The translations under genes were made by a program, and so were the position numbers. Of a stretch of DNA of 64,000 nt, positions 45,184 through 56,905 are shown piece after piece (position 1 is the first letter of the stretch; the number at the start of each line of letters is the position of its first letter). The notes beneath the pieces are model-generated. The model was given only the letters and a program-made list of their open reading frames with translations, was not told the origin of the DNA and searched no databases. The DNA comes from Capsaspora owczarzaki ATCC 30864 (lineage: Eukaryota; Opisthokonta; Filasterea): contig NW_011887292.1 of assembly GCF_000151315.2 (NCBI RefSeq), positions 2,519,181 through 2,583,180 of the forward strand, read 5' to 3'.

Positions 45184-48100
45184 ATGTCGTTCTTCAACTC
45201 GATCTTCTCCACTGCTGCTCCGACGCAGACTGGGCTCCAGACTGTGGAGAAGTTGTGCGATCGGCTTGAGCATTCAACCCTGCTCGAGGATCGCCGCAAC
45301 GCCGTGCGCTCGCTCAAGTCGCTGGCCAAAGAGTACCAGGTACGATAAACATTGTTGATTCTGTATTGTCGCCGCTGTCACCGTTGCCGTTGGCATGAGC
45401 GAGCGAGCGCAAGTAGGCAAGAATCGCGAGATCTACCAAATTTCGCCTTCCCCTTCTCCTCTCTCCACACAACTCCACACAACTCCGACCGACCTCACAT
45501 CCATCTACATATGAAGCGAACTCCAACCGCGTCCTTCACTGTTGCAACGCGCGTGTTTGAGTTCGACGCCGACAAAGGCGCCACCTCTTCAATTTCTCTT
45601 ACTCTGGTACAACCACTCGCTCTCACTTTTGCTCGGTTCCGTTTGGGGTCGTCGTTGCATTTTGTGACTCGTAGGCGGACGTTGGCCGACTCGGTCTGCA
45701 TCTCTTGCTGCACGTCCTCGAGAACGACAGCACGGACGCCGACATTACACGGTTTGCATTGGAGACGCTGATCGCCCTGTGCACTTCGAAACCAAGCCAA
45801 GCTGCCAACACGACAGCAGCAGGGGCGCCTGCAGACGACGATCTGGGCTTGCGTTTCACGGAAGCATTCATCCAGATGAACGACACAGTCTCGCTGCTGC
45901 TGTCGCTGCTGGCTGAGAACGACTTTTACGTGCGCTACACCACTGTGCAGCTTCTGACACTGCTGCTGACCAACAGGAGCGACCAGCTCCAGAACTGCAT
46001 CCTCGCTGCACCAATGGGCATCTCGCGTCTGATGGATTTGCTCAAGGATTCGCGAGAGAGCATCCGCAACGAGGCGCTGCTTCTTCTCGTCCAGCTCACC
46101 CGCTCCAACCAGGCCATCCAAAAGATTGTCACGTTCGAGAACGCGTTCGAGTTGCTGCTTGACATTATGGAAGAAGAGGGTTTTGCCGAGGGTGGCATTA
46201 TCGTGCAGGACTGCTTGCATCTCATGTCCAACCTGCTGCGCAAGAACGTAACCAACCAAAATTACTTTCGCGAGACAAGCTGTGTTCCGCGCCTCGTGCC
46301 CTTCTTGCGCAGCTTGAGCCCGAGTCACGCCAGTGCCTCGGCGCCTCCGGCTGCGTCGCACCACAACAACGGCTCCTCGCACCACCACCACCAGCACCAG
46401 CACCACGGACACGAGGGTCACGGCCACTCGCACGACGGCGACGACGACCATGAATCGCATGGACACTCGCATGCAGGAGGCCACGGTGGTGGCGACGCAC
46501 AGACTCCCCAACCCGCCCACTGGACGGAACAAAAGACGGCAAACGCGGTGCTCGGCCTGCAGCTCATCCGAATTCTTGTTCCCCCAAACAACACCAGTAT
46601 CGTCATCACACAAAAGACCATGCTCCAGCATGGCATCATTGCGCTGCTAGCCGAAATCGCCCTCTTCGAGGACCTCCCGCCGCGCGTCAAGTGCGAGGCG
46701 CTGAGCACTGCTGCAGAAGTCATCCGAGGGCTGCCAGCCAGCCAAGATGCGTTTGCGCAGTGCCGAGTCTCTGTCAACGGTGCCATTGTGGCCACGCCCC
46801 TGGCCCTGCTGTTTGCCATGCTGGAGCCGCGTCGCGCGTTCGCCGAGCGCTCCGCTGCGCTCTACCTGTTCCAGTCGCTGGTCTTGAACAACGAGGACAT
46901 GCAGACAGCTGTTGCGTCCACGCTCCCTGGAAACTCCATCCCCTTCATGCCCGCGCGCGCCGCTGCTGGTCGAGGGCAGTCGTCCGCGCTGGGCTCTGGC
47001 ATCCACCCGTCGTCCTCAAGCAACAACCTGATTGCGACTGCCGGTCTTGGCTCTGGTGGTGTCACTCTGGTGGCTCATGTGCAAGGCGCAGGCGAGCTCC
47101 TGGCCAACGGCTTGTTCAATGCCCAAGATCCGCTTGCCAACTGGCTGTGCTCGATTGCGCTGGGCTCGGTGATTACCAATAGCACGGTGGCCAAGGACAT
47201 GGCGCTGTCCTCCCACATCTCCGCTCGTCTCGGCGAAAAGCCCCTCTCGCTCATGTCGCAGTGCACCAACGCCATGACCCAGGTGTCGGGAACAGGGGCG
47301 CTTTCCCGCTCGTCGGTCAGCTCTCCGTCTGCCGCCTCCTCCGATCCGTCCAGCACGCCGCGCACCCTGGTGGGCCTGCTTCGCCTTCTCTGCTCGTGGT
47401 TGGCAGACTCGCCTGCTGCCGTCCGCACATTCCTGCACTCGACTTACAACCTGCCTTTCCTGGTCGAGCTTCTCGAGCAACACCACTCGACCTCGACTGG
47501 CGCCGTGTCCGTTGTCATCCAAGGCATGGCGGCACTGCTTCTGGGCCTGTGCTTTGCCCACAACGACGTTGCCGAGTCCACCTTCAATCGCGCATCCATC
47601 CGGCTGACCATCCAAAACCGCATCAATCTCGAGACCTTCAATGGCTATATTGCCAATCTTGGCAGGTGTGAATACTTTACCAAGGCTGCCTCCAACACGA
47701 GCTTTTCAAGCACGAAGCCGGGCGATGTGTGGTTTGATTACGAGTTTACCGTCCTGTTCAAGCGCGCGTCCGTCGCGATCGAACGAGCTCTTGATCCTGC
47801 GTATGAGCATCTTCAAACGCTGCCACAAGCACCCTCGGCACCGCAGGGCTATGCCTTGCCGTATCAGAACTTTGGCCAGAATCCGGGCGTGGCATCTTCG
47901 CCCCAACAACAAGGCCAGCCTTCACCAATGCCACCGCAACAGCAGCCACAGCAGCAGCACCAGCAGCAACAACAACAATACCAACAGCCTCTGACCCCGG
48001 TGCAGCAATCAACCCAGCAGCCCTACTCACCCACGCCGCAAGCGTCGGCACAAGTTGCTGATCACTCGGCAGATCATGCCCTTGTCTTGCAAAACTTCAA

Positions 48101-48552
48101 AGATCTCATCCGCAAGCAAGACAGCGAGATTGCGCAACTCCGAGCCGCCGTATCTCAACGCGATAGCGAGATTGCGACTTTGGTAAAGTCGTGGAATGTC
48201 GTTCTGGTTTGTGGTTTGAATTCTGTTTGCCGGTTTGAAAAAGTCTGTCGTTCTCATTTTGGTGTGCGTGGTTCCCCTCCCTTTTTTTTTTGAATTGGGC
48301 GTGTAGACTACACAGGTCCAAGCTTCCAAGCAGTCCACTCCAACTTTGCCGTCGCAAGGCGAAGTCTCTGCGCTGCAAACTCTGACAACCCTGCAGCAGG
48401 AGCACGACTCTCTGAAGGCAGATCACGAAGCGCTGCTTGGCATTCTGGCCGAGTATGACGACACCAAGGCCAAGTACAGGCAACGAATCTTGGATCTGGG
48501 CGGCGAAGTCACTGATGAAGAAGAAGAAGACGACGGCGAAAGCGAGCAGTAA
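45184..48552 (+). CDS. USO1: General vesicular transport factor p115 (USO1)
   Basis: Golgi tether that acts with RAB1 and GM130. Exons are 45184-45339, 45675-48182 and 48307-48552, giving 969 residues, close to human p115 (962). The armadillo head starts LQTVEKLCDRLEHSTLLEDR and continues with PMGISRLMDLLKDSRESIRN, TRSNQAIQKIVTFENAFE and GGIIVQDCLHLMSNLL, nearly identical in order to p115. A His/Gly/Asp-rich loop (46362-46497) is inserted between armadillo repeats. The head extends to about residue 690. A Gln/Pro-rich linker (QQQPQQQHQQQQQQYQQ) precedes a short coiled coil (LIRKQDSEIAQLRAAV) and the acidic end ILDLGGEVTDEEEEDD, which matches the acidic GM130-binding tail. Confidence 0.95.
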
Positions 48553-48790
48553 TGGCGGTTGCTCTGCAATTTTGGCCCATGTCCTCTTCTTTTTTTGTTT
48601 TTATGTCAACATACGTTTTTGTTTAGCGCGGGTTGGTGTTGTGGAATTTTTTTCGTGAATGTCTTTATTACAGTGTTTTGTTTTCATTGTCTCTCCACTT
48701 TCGTTCGCAGAATTGTCACTACTCTTGTTTAATAATGGCACTTAAATACAAATACATCAAGCAAGCTCCTAGCTTTTTCAAACGCATCGC

Positions 48791-51114
48791 TCATCCAGAG
48801 ACATACGGGGCGATGCGGAGCGGATGCGCTTCGGTGTTGAAGACATACTCGTCCAATGGTAGTACGTCTCGAGGGCTAAACAGCAAAAAGAGGTACTTGA
48901 GCGTCTCAGCCAAGAAGAAGCTCTGCATAGAGTTGTTTTGCTTGGGATTTGGGGAATTGACATTCTCGAGACCAGAGTAGGCACTTGGGGTGCGGCAGTG
49001 ACGCTCGATCGCTTCGAAAATGGCCCACCCCCAGTCCTGGTACACGGGATTGCCCGTGAGACGGAAGAGCACGAACAAGCTCTCGATCGTTTCGGGCCGC
49101 AACAGGTAGTTGGCAGATCGGACGGAATAGCCACGGTCGGTATCGGCGGTTCTATCGGCACTCAAGCGCTCGTCTTCGAGCTGAAGCTGCAACGTAGCCT
49201 GCTCGGCAAGCGTGAGGGGCTGCCATTTTTCAGACGTTTTGCCATCAAAGGCAACGGTTTCTGGACCAATGCCAGACGGCGACTCCAAGTAGAGGCGGGC
49301 GCAAGTGTACGCCAGATCTGCCGCCAGCGCCAAATCTTCGTCAGGGTTGGGACCGCCCTCGGCACCGAGTGCGAGCAGCCCAGGCAGGTAGCAAGACAGA
49401 TGCCCCATTTCATGAACAGCGACATTGTTTCGGCGATCGGCGACATACAGGAGCTTGGTGGCCGCGGAGCGGAAGAGCAAGTGTTGTTTGAGCGCGACGA
49501 CGGCCTCGTCATACATACGACGGTGCTGCACTTCGCGCGGGTGACCCCTAAACAGTAGAGCTTGCTTGAGAAGGTACTCGTAGAAGCTGTCCGCGAGAGC
49601 GCCAAACGAAATGTCGTTGCCAGAGAACAGTCCCGTTTGGGGATGAATGAGCAGAGGATACAGGCCGCTGACTTCAAGAGGCTGCGCCGCAATCGCATCC
49701 ATGGCAGCCTGGGCCTTATCGCCGTAGATGGGTGTTTTGGAGTGCGCGGACAGATACTTGAACTCGAGCTGGAAACTACCGACTTCAGCAAGCAGAGAGT
49801 TGCCCCGCGTCCACTCTGGGTTTTTCGACACGCCCGTCTTGACATTGACCTCGTGATACGGCAGGCCTGTCTTGGTCTCGAGGGCAGGCATCAAGCGGTT
49901 GGCCAGCTCTACGGCTTTCAGCAGATAGATTCCATCCATGCTCAACTCGTACGCACTCAGCAGACCACCCACATAGCGGATGGTCGTCTCAAAGAACGAT
50001 ACGCTCTTGTCGTCGGTGAAGTGCAGGGCAGCAATGTGTTTGCGAGCCTGCGCGAAGGAGGGAAGGGAAGGAAAGGGGAAAAGGGGGCAAGAGCGACATG
50101 GCGCGAGAGCACAAATCAAATGAGCAAGGGGTGAGCACCAAGGCTTGGGTGAACAAAGGTACACTCAGAACAGCAAACATTGACTGTACCTTCAGAACGA
50201 CAGATTCCAGCCCCATCAACATGGCAGTGTCCAGCCCATCAATCATTGTGACACCCCAGCCGTTCCAGCTGTCGTTCGTCGCATTCGTAACAGGTCGAAT
50301 CTGAGGCGTAGACCCATAAAGACGAATACAAATGAATGATGTGGCGCAAAAATGCTGACGCACAGAAAAAAAAAACCCCACAAACAAACCAAAACAAATA
50401 AAACAAACAAACAAAAAAAAAATCTGCCACGCGACATACCTCATCGTGACCCCAGGCGTGAGTCTCATAGCCAGTCCACGCATGAACAAACGCTTGCGTG
50501 ACGGCAGTGCGGTGAGTCTCAATCTTGGCTGCGCGATCCGCCGCTGCTTTTTTCTTGTTGGCGAGCGCAGCTTGTCGCTCACGCTCCTGTCGTGCGCGTT
50601 CCTCGGGAGTCAGCCTGAGACCAGCCTGCTTGAGCTTTTGGTACTCGAGCTGCGCCGCTGCTTGTATCCGAGCATTGGCATTGATCTGGTCCAGGTATTG
50701 TTGCTTTCGCTGGTCGTGCTCCTGCTTGAGATTGAGCAGGCGCTCCATTTCGTCGTTGATTCGCTTCTCCTCCGCCAACCTTTCTCGCTCAAGATGAGCT
50801 TGCATCTGCTGTTCATCGTCCAGCTCCTCTGCAGGCTCCTCTGCAGGTTTCACTGCAGGTTCCTCTTGCGCAGGCGGTGGCGGCGGTGGCTCTGGCTCTG
50901 CTTTCACCGGCTCGGCCTGTTTCGCGCCAATCTTTCAGAATGTTCTGGCCAGGGAGTTTTCCGTGCCTGTTTCTGGGCTTGTTGGGTTTGACGTCTTTCT
51001 TCGGTGCTGCTTCGGTGCTGCCGGATCATCAGCCCCATCGTCGTCGGGAATGTCGGCCTTTGGTTTGCCACCTTGATTCGGCCATTCTTGATGTGAATTG
51101 CATCCCCATCATCG

Positions 51115-51158
<44 letters not shown>

Positions 51159-51743
51159 TGAGCCAGTTGACAGAGCCAGCAGTGCCACGACGGCAAAGCA
51201 GATCAGCAACAGCACGAGCAAGCGTCGACGCTGCGAGCTCGAGCTCTGGTTGAAGACGCCGATCGCGCCGCTCTTGTCGTACACGCGTGTCAGATGAGCA
51301 ACACGCTTCTTGAGCTTGAGACGACCCAGCAGCGCGTCAAACATGGACGCGGACGACGCCTTGCTGACTCCGTACGACCGCGCGCCGCCAGCAGATCCAT
51401 AGCCATAGCCAGACCCGGATCCAGACCCAGAGCCGGCAAACGCATCCGGAGCAGATGATGACGAATGATAGCCGTGTCCATTGCCGTACGACGACGCGTC
51501 CGACGCAGAGGCAGCAGCAGCAGAAGCAGAAGTGTAGCGCCCGGCGCCGTAGCGCGAGTCGCTCCCGCTGTCGAGCGTGATCTCGTCAAAGCCGCTCTGC
51601 ACGTAGCCATTGTTGTAGCCATGACTGAAGCCATTGTGGTAGCCGGGAGTGCCGTTGGAGGGCGGCGCGCCTGGCGACAGCGAGGACTGATCAGCACCCC
51701 CTCCACCACCACCACCACCGCGGCGATGGTACACTGGCAGCAT
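48791..51743 (-). CDS. GH47 class I alpha-1,2-mannosidase, type II membrane protein
   Basis: Trims Man9GlcNAc2 in the ER or Golgi. The N-terminal cytosolic part (MLPVYHRRGGGGG) is Gly/Ser-rich. A signal anchor, RRRLLVLLLICFAVVALLAL, is followed by a run of serines encoded by (CTG)n. A charged stem follows (EEKRINDEMERLLNLKQEH). The catalytic domain has SWNGWGVTMIDGLDTAMLMG, then SVSFFETTIRYVGGLLSAYE, EVGSFQLEF, FSFGALADSFYEYLLK-like, LRPETIESLF and FNTEAHPLR. The last contains the Ca-binding Thr. Reading frame changes between the Ser-rich part and the stem near 50905; an intron from AAG|GTGGCA to aaacag|GCC restores it. The layout fits MAN1A/MAN1B1, which cannot be separated here. Confidence 0.9.
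51118..51157 (-). repeat. (CTG)n tract encoding poly-serine in the mannosidase
   Basis: Thirteen uninterrupted CTG units on the plus strand read as AGC (Ser) on the coding strand, immediately after the signal anchor of the GH47 gene. Confidence 0.95.
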
Positions 51744-51974
51744 AGCGAAAGCGCACAACAATTAAAGAATGAAATCACAAGTGCAAGTCAGAATCAGATA
51801 TCAGAGTGTGGATTGTTGGAGAGAGTTGTTCTATTAACAAAAAATTACAGGATAGGAAATTGGGCGAAACGGTCATGGCAAAAAGTTGCTCAGACTGGAA
51901 AGCCCGGGGGTTTTTTTTCCCTCAACCACAAGCAAGGCCTTTGGTTGTCAAAGAGGAAGGACAAACCAACAGAA

Positions 51975-54611
51975 TTACAAAATGGTGCAAGTACCACTGC
52001 CAGTCGCAGCTGGCGGATTGGTTGGCGTGCGCGCTCCCGTGCCAATGGATGCCGTAGAGTTCCGCGCGCTACCTGGATCTGTACGCGGGACGGAGCGCCG
52101 CTGTGGCGGTTCTGGGGCCTGTGCAGTCTGTGGGTCGGTCCGGCGACCTTGAGCTGCTGTGCCTTGCGGCGCAGGGTGCGGCTGGTGCTGCTGCTGCTGG
52201 TGCTGTTGTTGGTGCTGCTGTGGTCCATTGGGCGGTTGGTGAGCACCTTGCGCCTGAGGGGCGGCAGGATTGGGTTCGCCGAGGACCACAGCACGACGAG
52301 GGTTGTTGATCTCTTCCAGCTTAAACTTGGTGCGCCTCAAGTTCTCGCGTACGCGGGCCGTGTACGGATGGTCCGGTCCAAGCCAGCGCTCGCGGATGGC
52401 CAGCGCACGCTCGTACAGGGGGATGGTCTTTTGCAGCTCGCCTCGAGACTTGTACAAGGCGCCGAGATTGACGCACACCCGAGCCACCTTGGGATGGCTC
52501 GGGCCGTGTATCCGCTCGCGGATTGGCAGTGCCTTGAGATAGTGCTGCTCTGCAAGGTCAAACTCACTCAAACCATCGTACGCCAAGCCCAGGCCGACAA
52601 ACGTCTGGGCCATTTCTTCGCTATCTTCGGCAAACAGTTTTTGTCGAATCCGCAGGGCCTCTTCATACAACGGTAGGGCTTCCGAGTAGTCGTGCAGCAC
52701 GTAGTGAATGTCGGCAAGGGCAAACGTGGCGTTCGCAACCTCTTCTCGCTCCGAGCCGAGCGTCGCCTTGTACATGACGATTGAGCGCTCGCGGAGCCGC
52801 TTCGCACCGTTCTCGCCAGTCAAGCGGCCCTGGTTGCCCTTGACGAGCGACAAGTTGTACAGGGCATCGGCCAGCCGCTTGGCTGCACAGCCGCGTGTCA
52901 GCACGGCAAGCGCACTTGAGGACAGCTTTGTCGACACGTCAGCCAGAGTAACTTTCTGGCACACCAGGGCACGAACGCACAAGGTTTGAAGATCCGGGAC
53001 ACCTGCAGGAGCCGCCTCTTTGGTGGTGGCAGACGCCAGTTTCGTTGTGGCCGAATCCAATGGCGGACGCTGTGTCGAGTCTTGCCGGTGTAATCCCGCG
53101 GCGGCAGACGCATCTCCCGAAGATTGCCCTTGCCCTGCGGCATGTCCATGAGCATGCGCAGAGCCATGTGCGTGGTGCCGACGACTAAAGTTGGATGCGG
53201 CAAACGTGTTTACATCTTGGTCGCTGATGGCAAAGGTGGAAACCTTATCCTGAAGGGCCAGCGCCTCGAATAAAATCAACGAAATGTCGTACGCATGCTG
53301 GAAGAGGCCCTCGGCAATCTTGTACGCGCCATACTCGCGAATTTTATGAGCCGCAGAGGTCATCCGGACGACGATGGCGTCGTCCTGCATGAATGCCAGA
53401 GCTACATAGTTGACGCGATCGATCAGCTCCTGACGCGTCCGCGGCGCAATGTGCCTGTTCCAAAAGCCAGGAGGAACATGGCCGTGTTGCTGCTTGAACG
53501 AGGCGGCTTCTGCCGCATTCGGGGGCAAAAATAGCGTGGGCGGGTGCCCATCGCTGCCATTTGGCATGAAGGGAGAGCTGCCTGGCAAAGAGGTCGACAA
53601 AGACCCGGGGCTCGGCAGGGAAGGAGAGTCCTTCCTCAGGGCGGCCTCGATTGAATGGGGCGTGCCGCCGGGCGAGGACGGAATGGTGCTGCTGCGACGC
53701 CTCCCGCCACCCGTGGCCAACAGCCGTGTCATGTGCGGAGTGAATAGAACGCACTTTAAAGGGTCGTATTTACACAAGGTGAGCACCACGAGGCGCCAGT
53801 CGACATTTGGCTCGCGCGTGTGCAGCACTTTCAAGTGGTCGCGCTTGCAAATGTAGTACCAGACCTCCAAGAGCGAGCCAATGTGGTACATCATCCTGCA
53901 GGTGAGAGAGAGATTGCCGAGACTCACAACATCCAGCTGCATGCAAAGGAAGGCGAGAATTTCTGGAGGTAACCTGAGCAGCGGCGACTGTTGCCGCAAC
54001 TCGAGCTCGGTCTGGGTTGGGTCGACAAACGACGAAATGGAGGACGATGTCGAGTTGCGGCGGGATGAGGTGGCAGTGGAGGCCTCTGATGGCGATCCTA
54101 CCCCACCGTCGTGAAGACTTGCATCGCTGGCAACGGCAGGTGTGGAAGAAGAAGATGCAGAAGAAGAAGAAGACGGCTTGGAGTGCCCCTGTTGTTGTTG
54201 ATGGTGCTCAGCGTGCAGTTGCTGCGGCTGCTGGTGTTGGTGTTGATGCTGTTGCTGTTGTTGTTGGGTCACCAGTTGCGAAAACCAACCAGTCACCTGG
54301 GGTTTGGGTTGATGGTTGCTGCTCAGGGCGTTTGGAAGCTCAAGGGCCGAGGCTGTTGCTGTTGCAGCCGAGAGCCACGGATCGACACGTTGCAAAGCGG
54401 GATCGGTCTCGCCCAGCTCCTCGTCATCATGCTCATCGTAGCGCGAAATGCGGCTCGACGCCGGACTGCCGCGAGACATGTTTGAACTGGGGCTGGCTTC
54501 GCCTGGCGTCCCCGTGCGACTGGGACCGGCGCTAATCGGCATCCATCGGTCACTTGCCCGTCCGCCACTTGAGGATGGTCCCGACGGCGCGATGTATGGT
54601 CGCTTTTCCAT
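51975..54611 (-). CDS. F-box and kinesin-light-chain-type TPR protein with a CaaX end
   Basis: 878 residues in one exon. The start MEKRPYIAPSGPSSSGG leads into a disordered region with a Gln/His tract (QQQQQQHQHQHQQPQQ). An F-box follows: SPLLRLPPEILAFLCMQL, then SLGNLSLTCRMMYHIGS. A middle region with low-complexity loops follows. The C-terminal third has TPRs of the kinesin-light-chain kind, for example DYSEALPLYEEALRIRQKL, FDLAEQHYLKALPIRERI and LQKTIPLYERALAIRERWLG, at 42-residue spacing. The protein ends GSGTCTIL, a CaaX box whose final Leu favours geranylgeranylation. The predicted role is a membrane-anchored SCF substrate receptor. No intron was needed to read it. The family has no settled name known to me. 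Confidence 0.85.
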   Translation of the reverse strand: MEKRPYIAPSGPSSSGGRASDRWMPISAGPSRTGTPGEASPSSNMSRGSPASSRISRYDEHDDEELGETDPALQRVDPWLSAATATASALELPNALSSNHQPKPQVTGWFSQLVTQQQQQQHQHQHQQPQQLHAEHHQQQQGHSKPSSSSSASSSSTPAVASDASLHDGGVGSPSEASTATSSRRNSTSSSISSFVDPTQTELELRQQSPLLRLPPEILAFLCMQLDVVSLGNLSLTCRMMYHIGSLLEVWYYICKRDHLKVLHTREPNVDWRLVVLTLCKYDPLKCVLFTPHMTRLLATGGGRRRSSTIPSSPGGTPHSIEAALRKDSPSLPSPGSLSTSLPGSSPFMPNGSDGHPPTLFLPPNAAEAASFKQQHGHVPPGFWNRHIAPRTRQELIDRVNYVALAFMQDDAIVVRMTSAAHKIREYGAYKIAEGLFQHAYDISLILFEALALQDKVSTFAISDQDVNTFAASNFSRRHHAHGSAHAHGHAAGQGQSSGDASAAAGLHRQDSTQRPPLDSATTKLASATTKEAAPAGVPDLQTLCVRALVCQKVTLADVSTKLSSSALAVLTRGCAAKRLADALYNLSLVKGNQGRLTGENGAKRLRERSIVMYKATLGSEREEVANATFALADIHYVLHDYSEALPLYEEALRIRQKLFAEDSEEMAQTFVGLGLAYDGLSEFDLAEQHYLKALPIRERIHGPSHPKVARVCVNLGALYKSRGELQKTIPLYERALAIRERWLGPDHPYTARVRENLRRTKFKLEEINNPRRAVVLGEPNPAAPQAQGAHQPPNGPQQHQQQHQQQQHQPHPAPQGTAAQGRRTDPQTAQAPEPPQRRSVPRTDPGSARNSTASIGTGARTPTNPPAATGSGTCTIL

Positions 54612-55412
54612 CGCAATCTGCTGGTGGGAACACAACAAGGTGAGGAAGTTGAGGCCTTGTGTTTGGGGTCAGCTCTGTTTTTGTTGGCAGTCGGTCTTAC
54701 AATAAGAAGCGGGGGGACTTTCAAATCAATCTCGATAAAGCTTGTATTGGTTTCGTCTCGATGTCGCCTGCCAATGGCCGCTCGTTGCGATACGAAATGC
54801 TTGTTCGATATGTCCAATGTGGTTTCCTGTCAAACAATCGCCGCGTTTGAACGCTGTCAAATCGGCCAGTGAGTTCAGCAGCAGCCATTGCAACCACCAC
54901 CCCCACGCCCACCAACCGCCACCCAAACCACACAGCAACTAGCATAAATGAGTATCGGGATGTCAGCTCGCCCACCGTCGCCGACAACAGGAAGAGAGGC
55001 GGAATTTGAGTGAGTGTCAAGGTTTGATGACGAACGGGAAGAAAGAACCCCCGCTCTCCTTTCCCCGGCTTGGATAAACCGTGAGCTTGGAAGCCATCTT
55101 GGACTGAGCATGCTTATCAGACGCACTGAAGCCCCACACACAAGCACTGGGCCCGCGCTTCCCCTCTTCCCCCTCTCCTACGACAAAGGCTTGAGAAAAA
55201 TAGAAAAAAAAAAAAAAAAGGGAACGAGTTTTCCGCTTTCTATCTCTTTCATTTGTTTTTTGCCACACTTGTGCTCGCAGTGCATTCATTCATTGTGCGT
55301 TAGCAACTCGATCATTTCGCCCTGTGCAGTGCCCCAAAAAGTCAAAACGCAAGAGTCGCTACTGTTCTGGTTGGATGAGGCGAGTACGAAGCGGCATAGC
55401 GAACCCCCGCTT

Positions 55413-55450
<38 letters not shown>

Positions 55451-55825
55451 ATTTGGCCCTTCATCACGAGCGCGCGTCATCAACGAGCCAGAATGGAGTG
55501 GAGGTGGTGGAGAGACAGATAGAGGGGAGAGTGAGTGAGTGAGTGTGTGTGTGTGTTTGTTGCCAAGAAGCCCCGACTATGTGGTTGGTTGTGCGCAATG
55601 GAGCACCGCTGCCGTACCTTGATGGAAACCAACCCGTAAAGTAAAGTGTGAAAATGGACGACTGAAGCTGGACAAGTCAGACAACAACAAAAACACAAAA
55701 CAAAGAACGGTGGTCGAGGTTTGCTCGTTGAGAAGGGGTGGAGAAGCTTGGTGTATTTTGACGATCGGACGAAAACTTGAAAACACAAGCGAGATTGATT
55801 GAAGCGCCTTTTTCTGTACTGTAGC
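54612..55825. other. Intergenic region with a 34-base T tract
   Basis: About 1.2 kb upstream of the F-box/TPR gene and 3' of the Mpv17-family gene. It holds an A tract near 55203-55219, T tract 55415-55448 and a short (GT)n at about 55545-55555. A 174-codon plus-strand frame crosses both homopolymers and is not credible. No motif was recognised. Confidence 0.5.
55415..55448 (+). repeat. Poly-T tract, 34 bases
   Basis: The longest homopolymer in the window. No LINE or SINE body and no target-site duplication was seen beside it, so it is not called as a retroposon tail. Confidence 0.95.
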
Positions 55826-56752
55826 TTAGTGCTTGGGTGCCATGCGCTTGGAAAGATAGATCGTCCACAGGAAGGCAACAGCGTTGGCAAAGAGAACGCG
55901 GTACTGGAGCGGGATGTAGTTCAGGTTGATGAACTGGGCGGGTGTCCAGACAATCAAGTTCATCTTGACAGCACCAGGGTAGAGGGTGCGCACCTTGTGC
56001 ATGGTTTCCTCCCACGTCTTGCCCTAGACAATACAAGACAAAGGGAGGGGGTGGGGGATTGGTCGGACGCGAAATCCATGCCAGGTGAGCACTGTGACAA
56101 ATACTAAAATCAACAACACACACTCAACCTACCTCAAGCAATGACACCACGATAAAGAACAAGAGAGTGAAGAGCGGTGCGAAAATGAATCGCTCGCCGA
56201 GCAGCTTGATGAACTGACGCGATCGCGACGGTGGCTTGCCGGGAGTGGAGAAGCGCTCCAAGATTTCGTAAAACTTGTGAGTGATTGGTCCGTTAAAGCA
56301 GAGTCTAAGCAAGCAGCCGCAAAAGCAACCATTCAGAGGCATTTTCGACGTGATGCATTCGGGTGAGTGAGTCAGACAAGGTCTGTGTTACCCAAAGATC
56401 GCATAGGATGCGATGGAGCGATAGTCCACGCGAGGAGTGTTCCGGATGCGCTGCGAGAGAACGTTGCCTGCGCCACCAAAGGCCAACAAAAGCACCAGTG
56501 AATGAGCTGACTTCTCAACAACATGCATGCACAGACATTCAGGCCGAGCCCTTGAGTGGGACAGCAGGAGAGGGGTTAGCAGGATGAGTTGTCGGATTTC
56601 GTCTGCCCCCTCCAGCAGCAGCCAAACAGCTCGACGATCGGAGGGAAAGACGCACCGAGTGAGGCAATGACACTTGCAGACACGGCTTTGGTGAGCATCG
56701 GGCGTCGTTGGAGCGCGCCGAGGTACGCCTGCAGCAGTGCGTTGTTCGCCAT
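55826..56752 (-). CDS. Mpv17/PMP22-family membrane protein
   Basis: Small multi-span protein of peroxisomal or mitochondrial inner membranes. Four exons start MANNALLQAYLGALQRRPML, matching the family's LW..YL..L...P..TK pattern, followed by TKAVSASVIASLGNVLSQRI. The second exon has VDYRSIASYAIFG and the third LCFNGPITHKFYEILERF, the conserved GP..H.WY position. The C-terminal exon has NLIVWTPAQFINLNYIPL followed by QYRVLFANAVAFLWTIYLS, the family signature. About four transmembrane helices are expected. Stop TAA at 55826-55828. PXMP2, MPV17 and SYM1-type members cannot be separated from the sequence alone. It faces the first GILT gene across 153 bases. Confidence 0.88.
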
Positions 56753-56905
56753 CAGAGTTCAGCAAGCAAGGACGACTAGACTGCCCTCAGCGATCGTCCC
56801 TTTTTGATACTTGTGATACATGTACAACGACCACATTTATTTGCACAGCTCCTTACTTGTATGTGTACTGTACCTCATTGTGGCTGCCAGTCAGTCTATT
56901 CTTCA
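56753..56905. promoter_or_regulatory. Divergent promoter region, Mpv17-family / GILT copy 1
   Basis: 153 bases. The right part (attgtggctgccagtcagtct) is repeated in near-identical form before GILT copy 2 (about 58495), so the GILT promoter-proximal segment was included in the duplication. Confidence 0.45.

Noticed and set aside
45495-46631. 378-codon minus-strand open frame
   Set aside because: It is antisense to the p115 head and to its first intron, with no motif of its own.
55415-55448. Poly-T tract as a possible retroposon tail
   Set aside because: No element body, no internal promoter boxes and no target-site duplication were seen on either side.
55014-55538. 174-codon plus-strand open frame
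   Set aside because: It depends on translating an A tract and a 34-base T tract as Lys and Phe runs.
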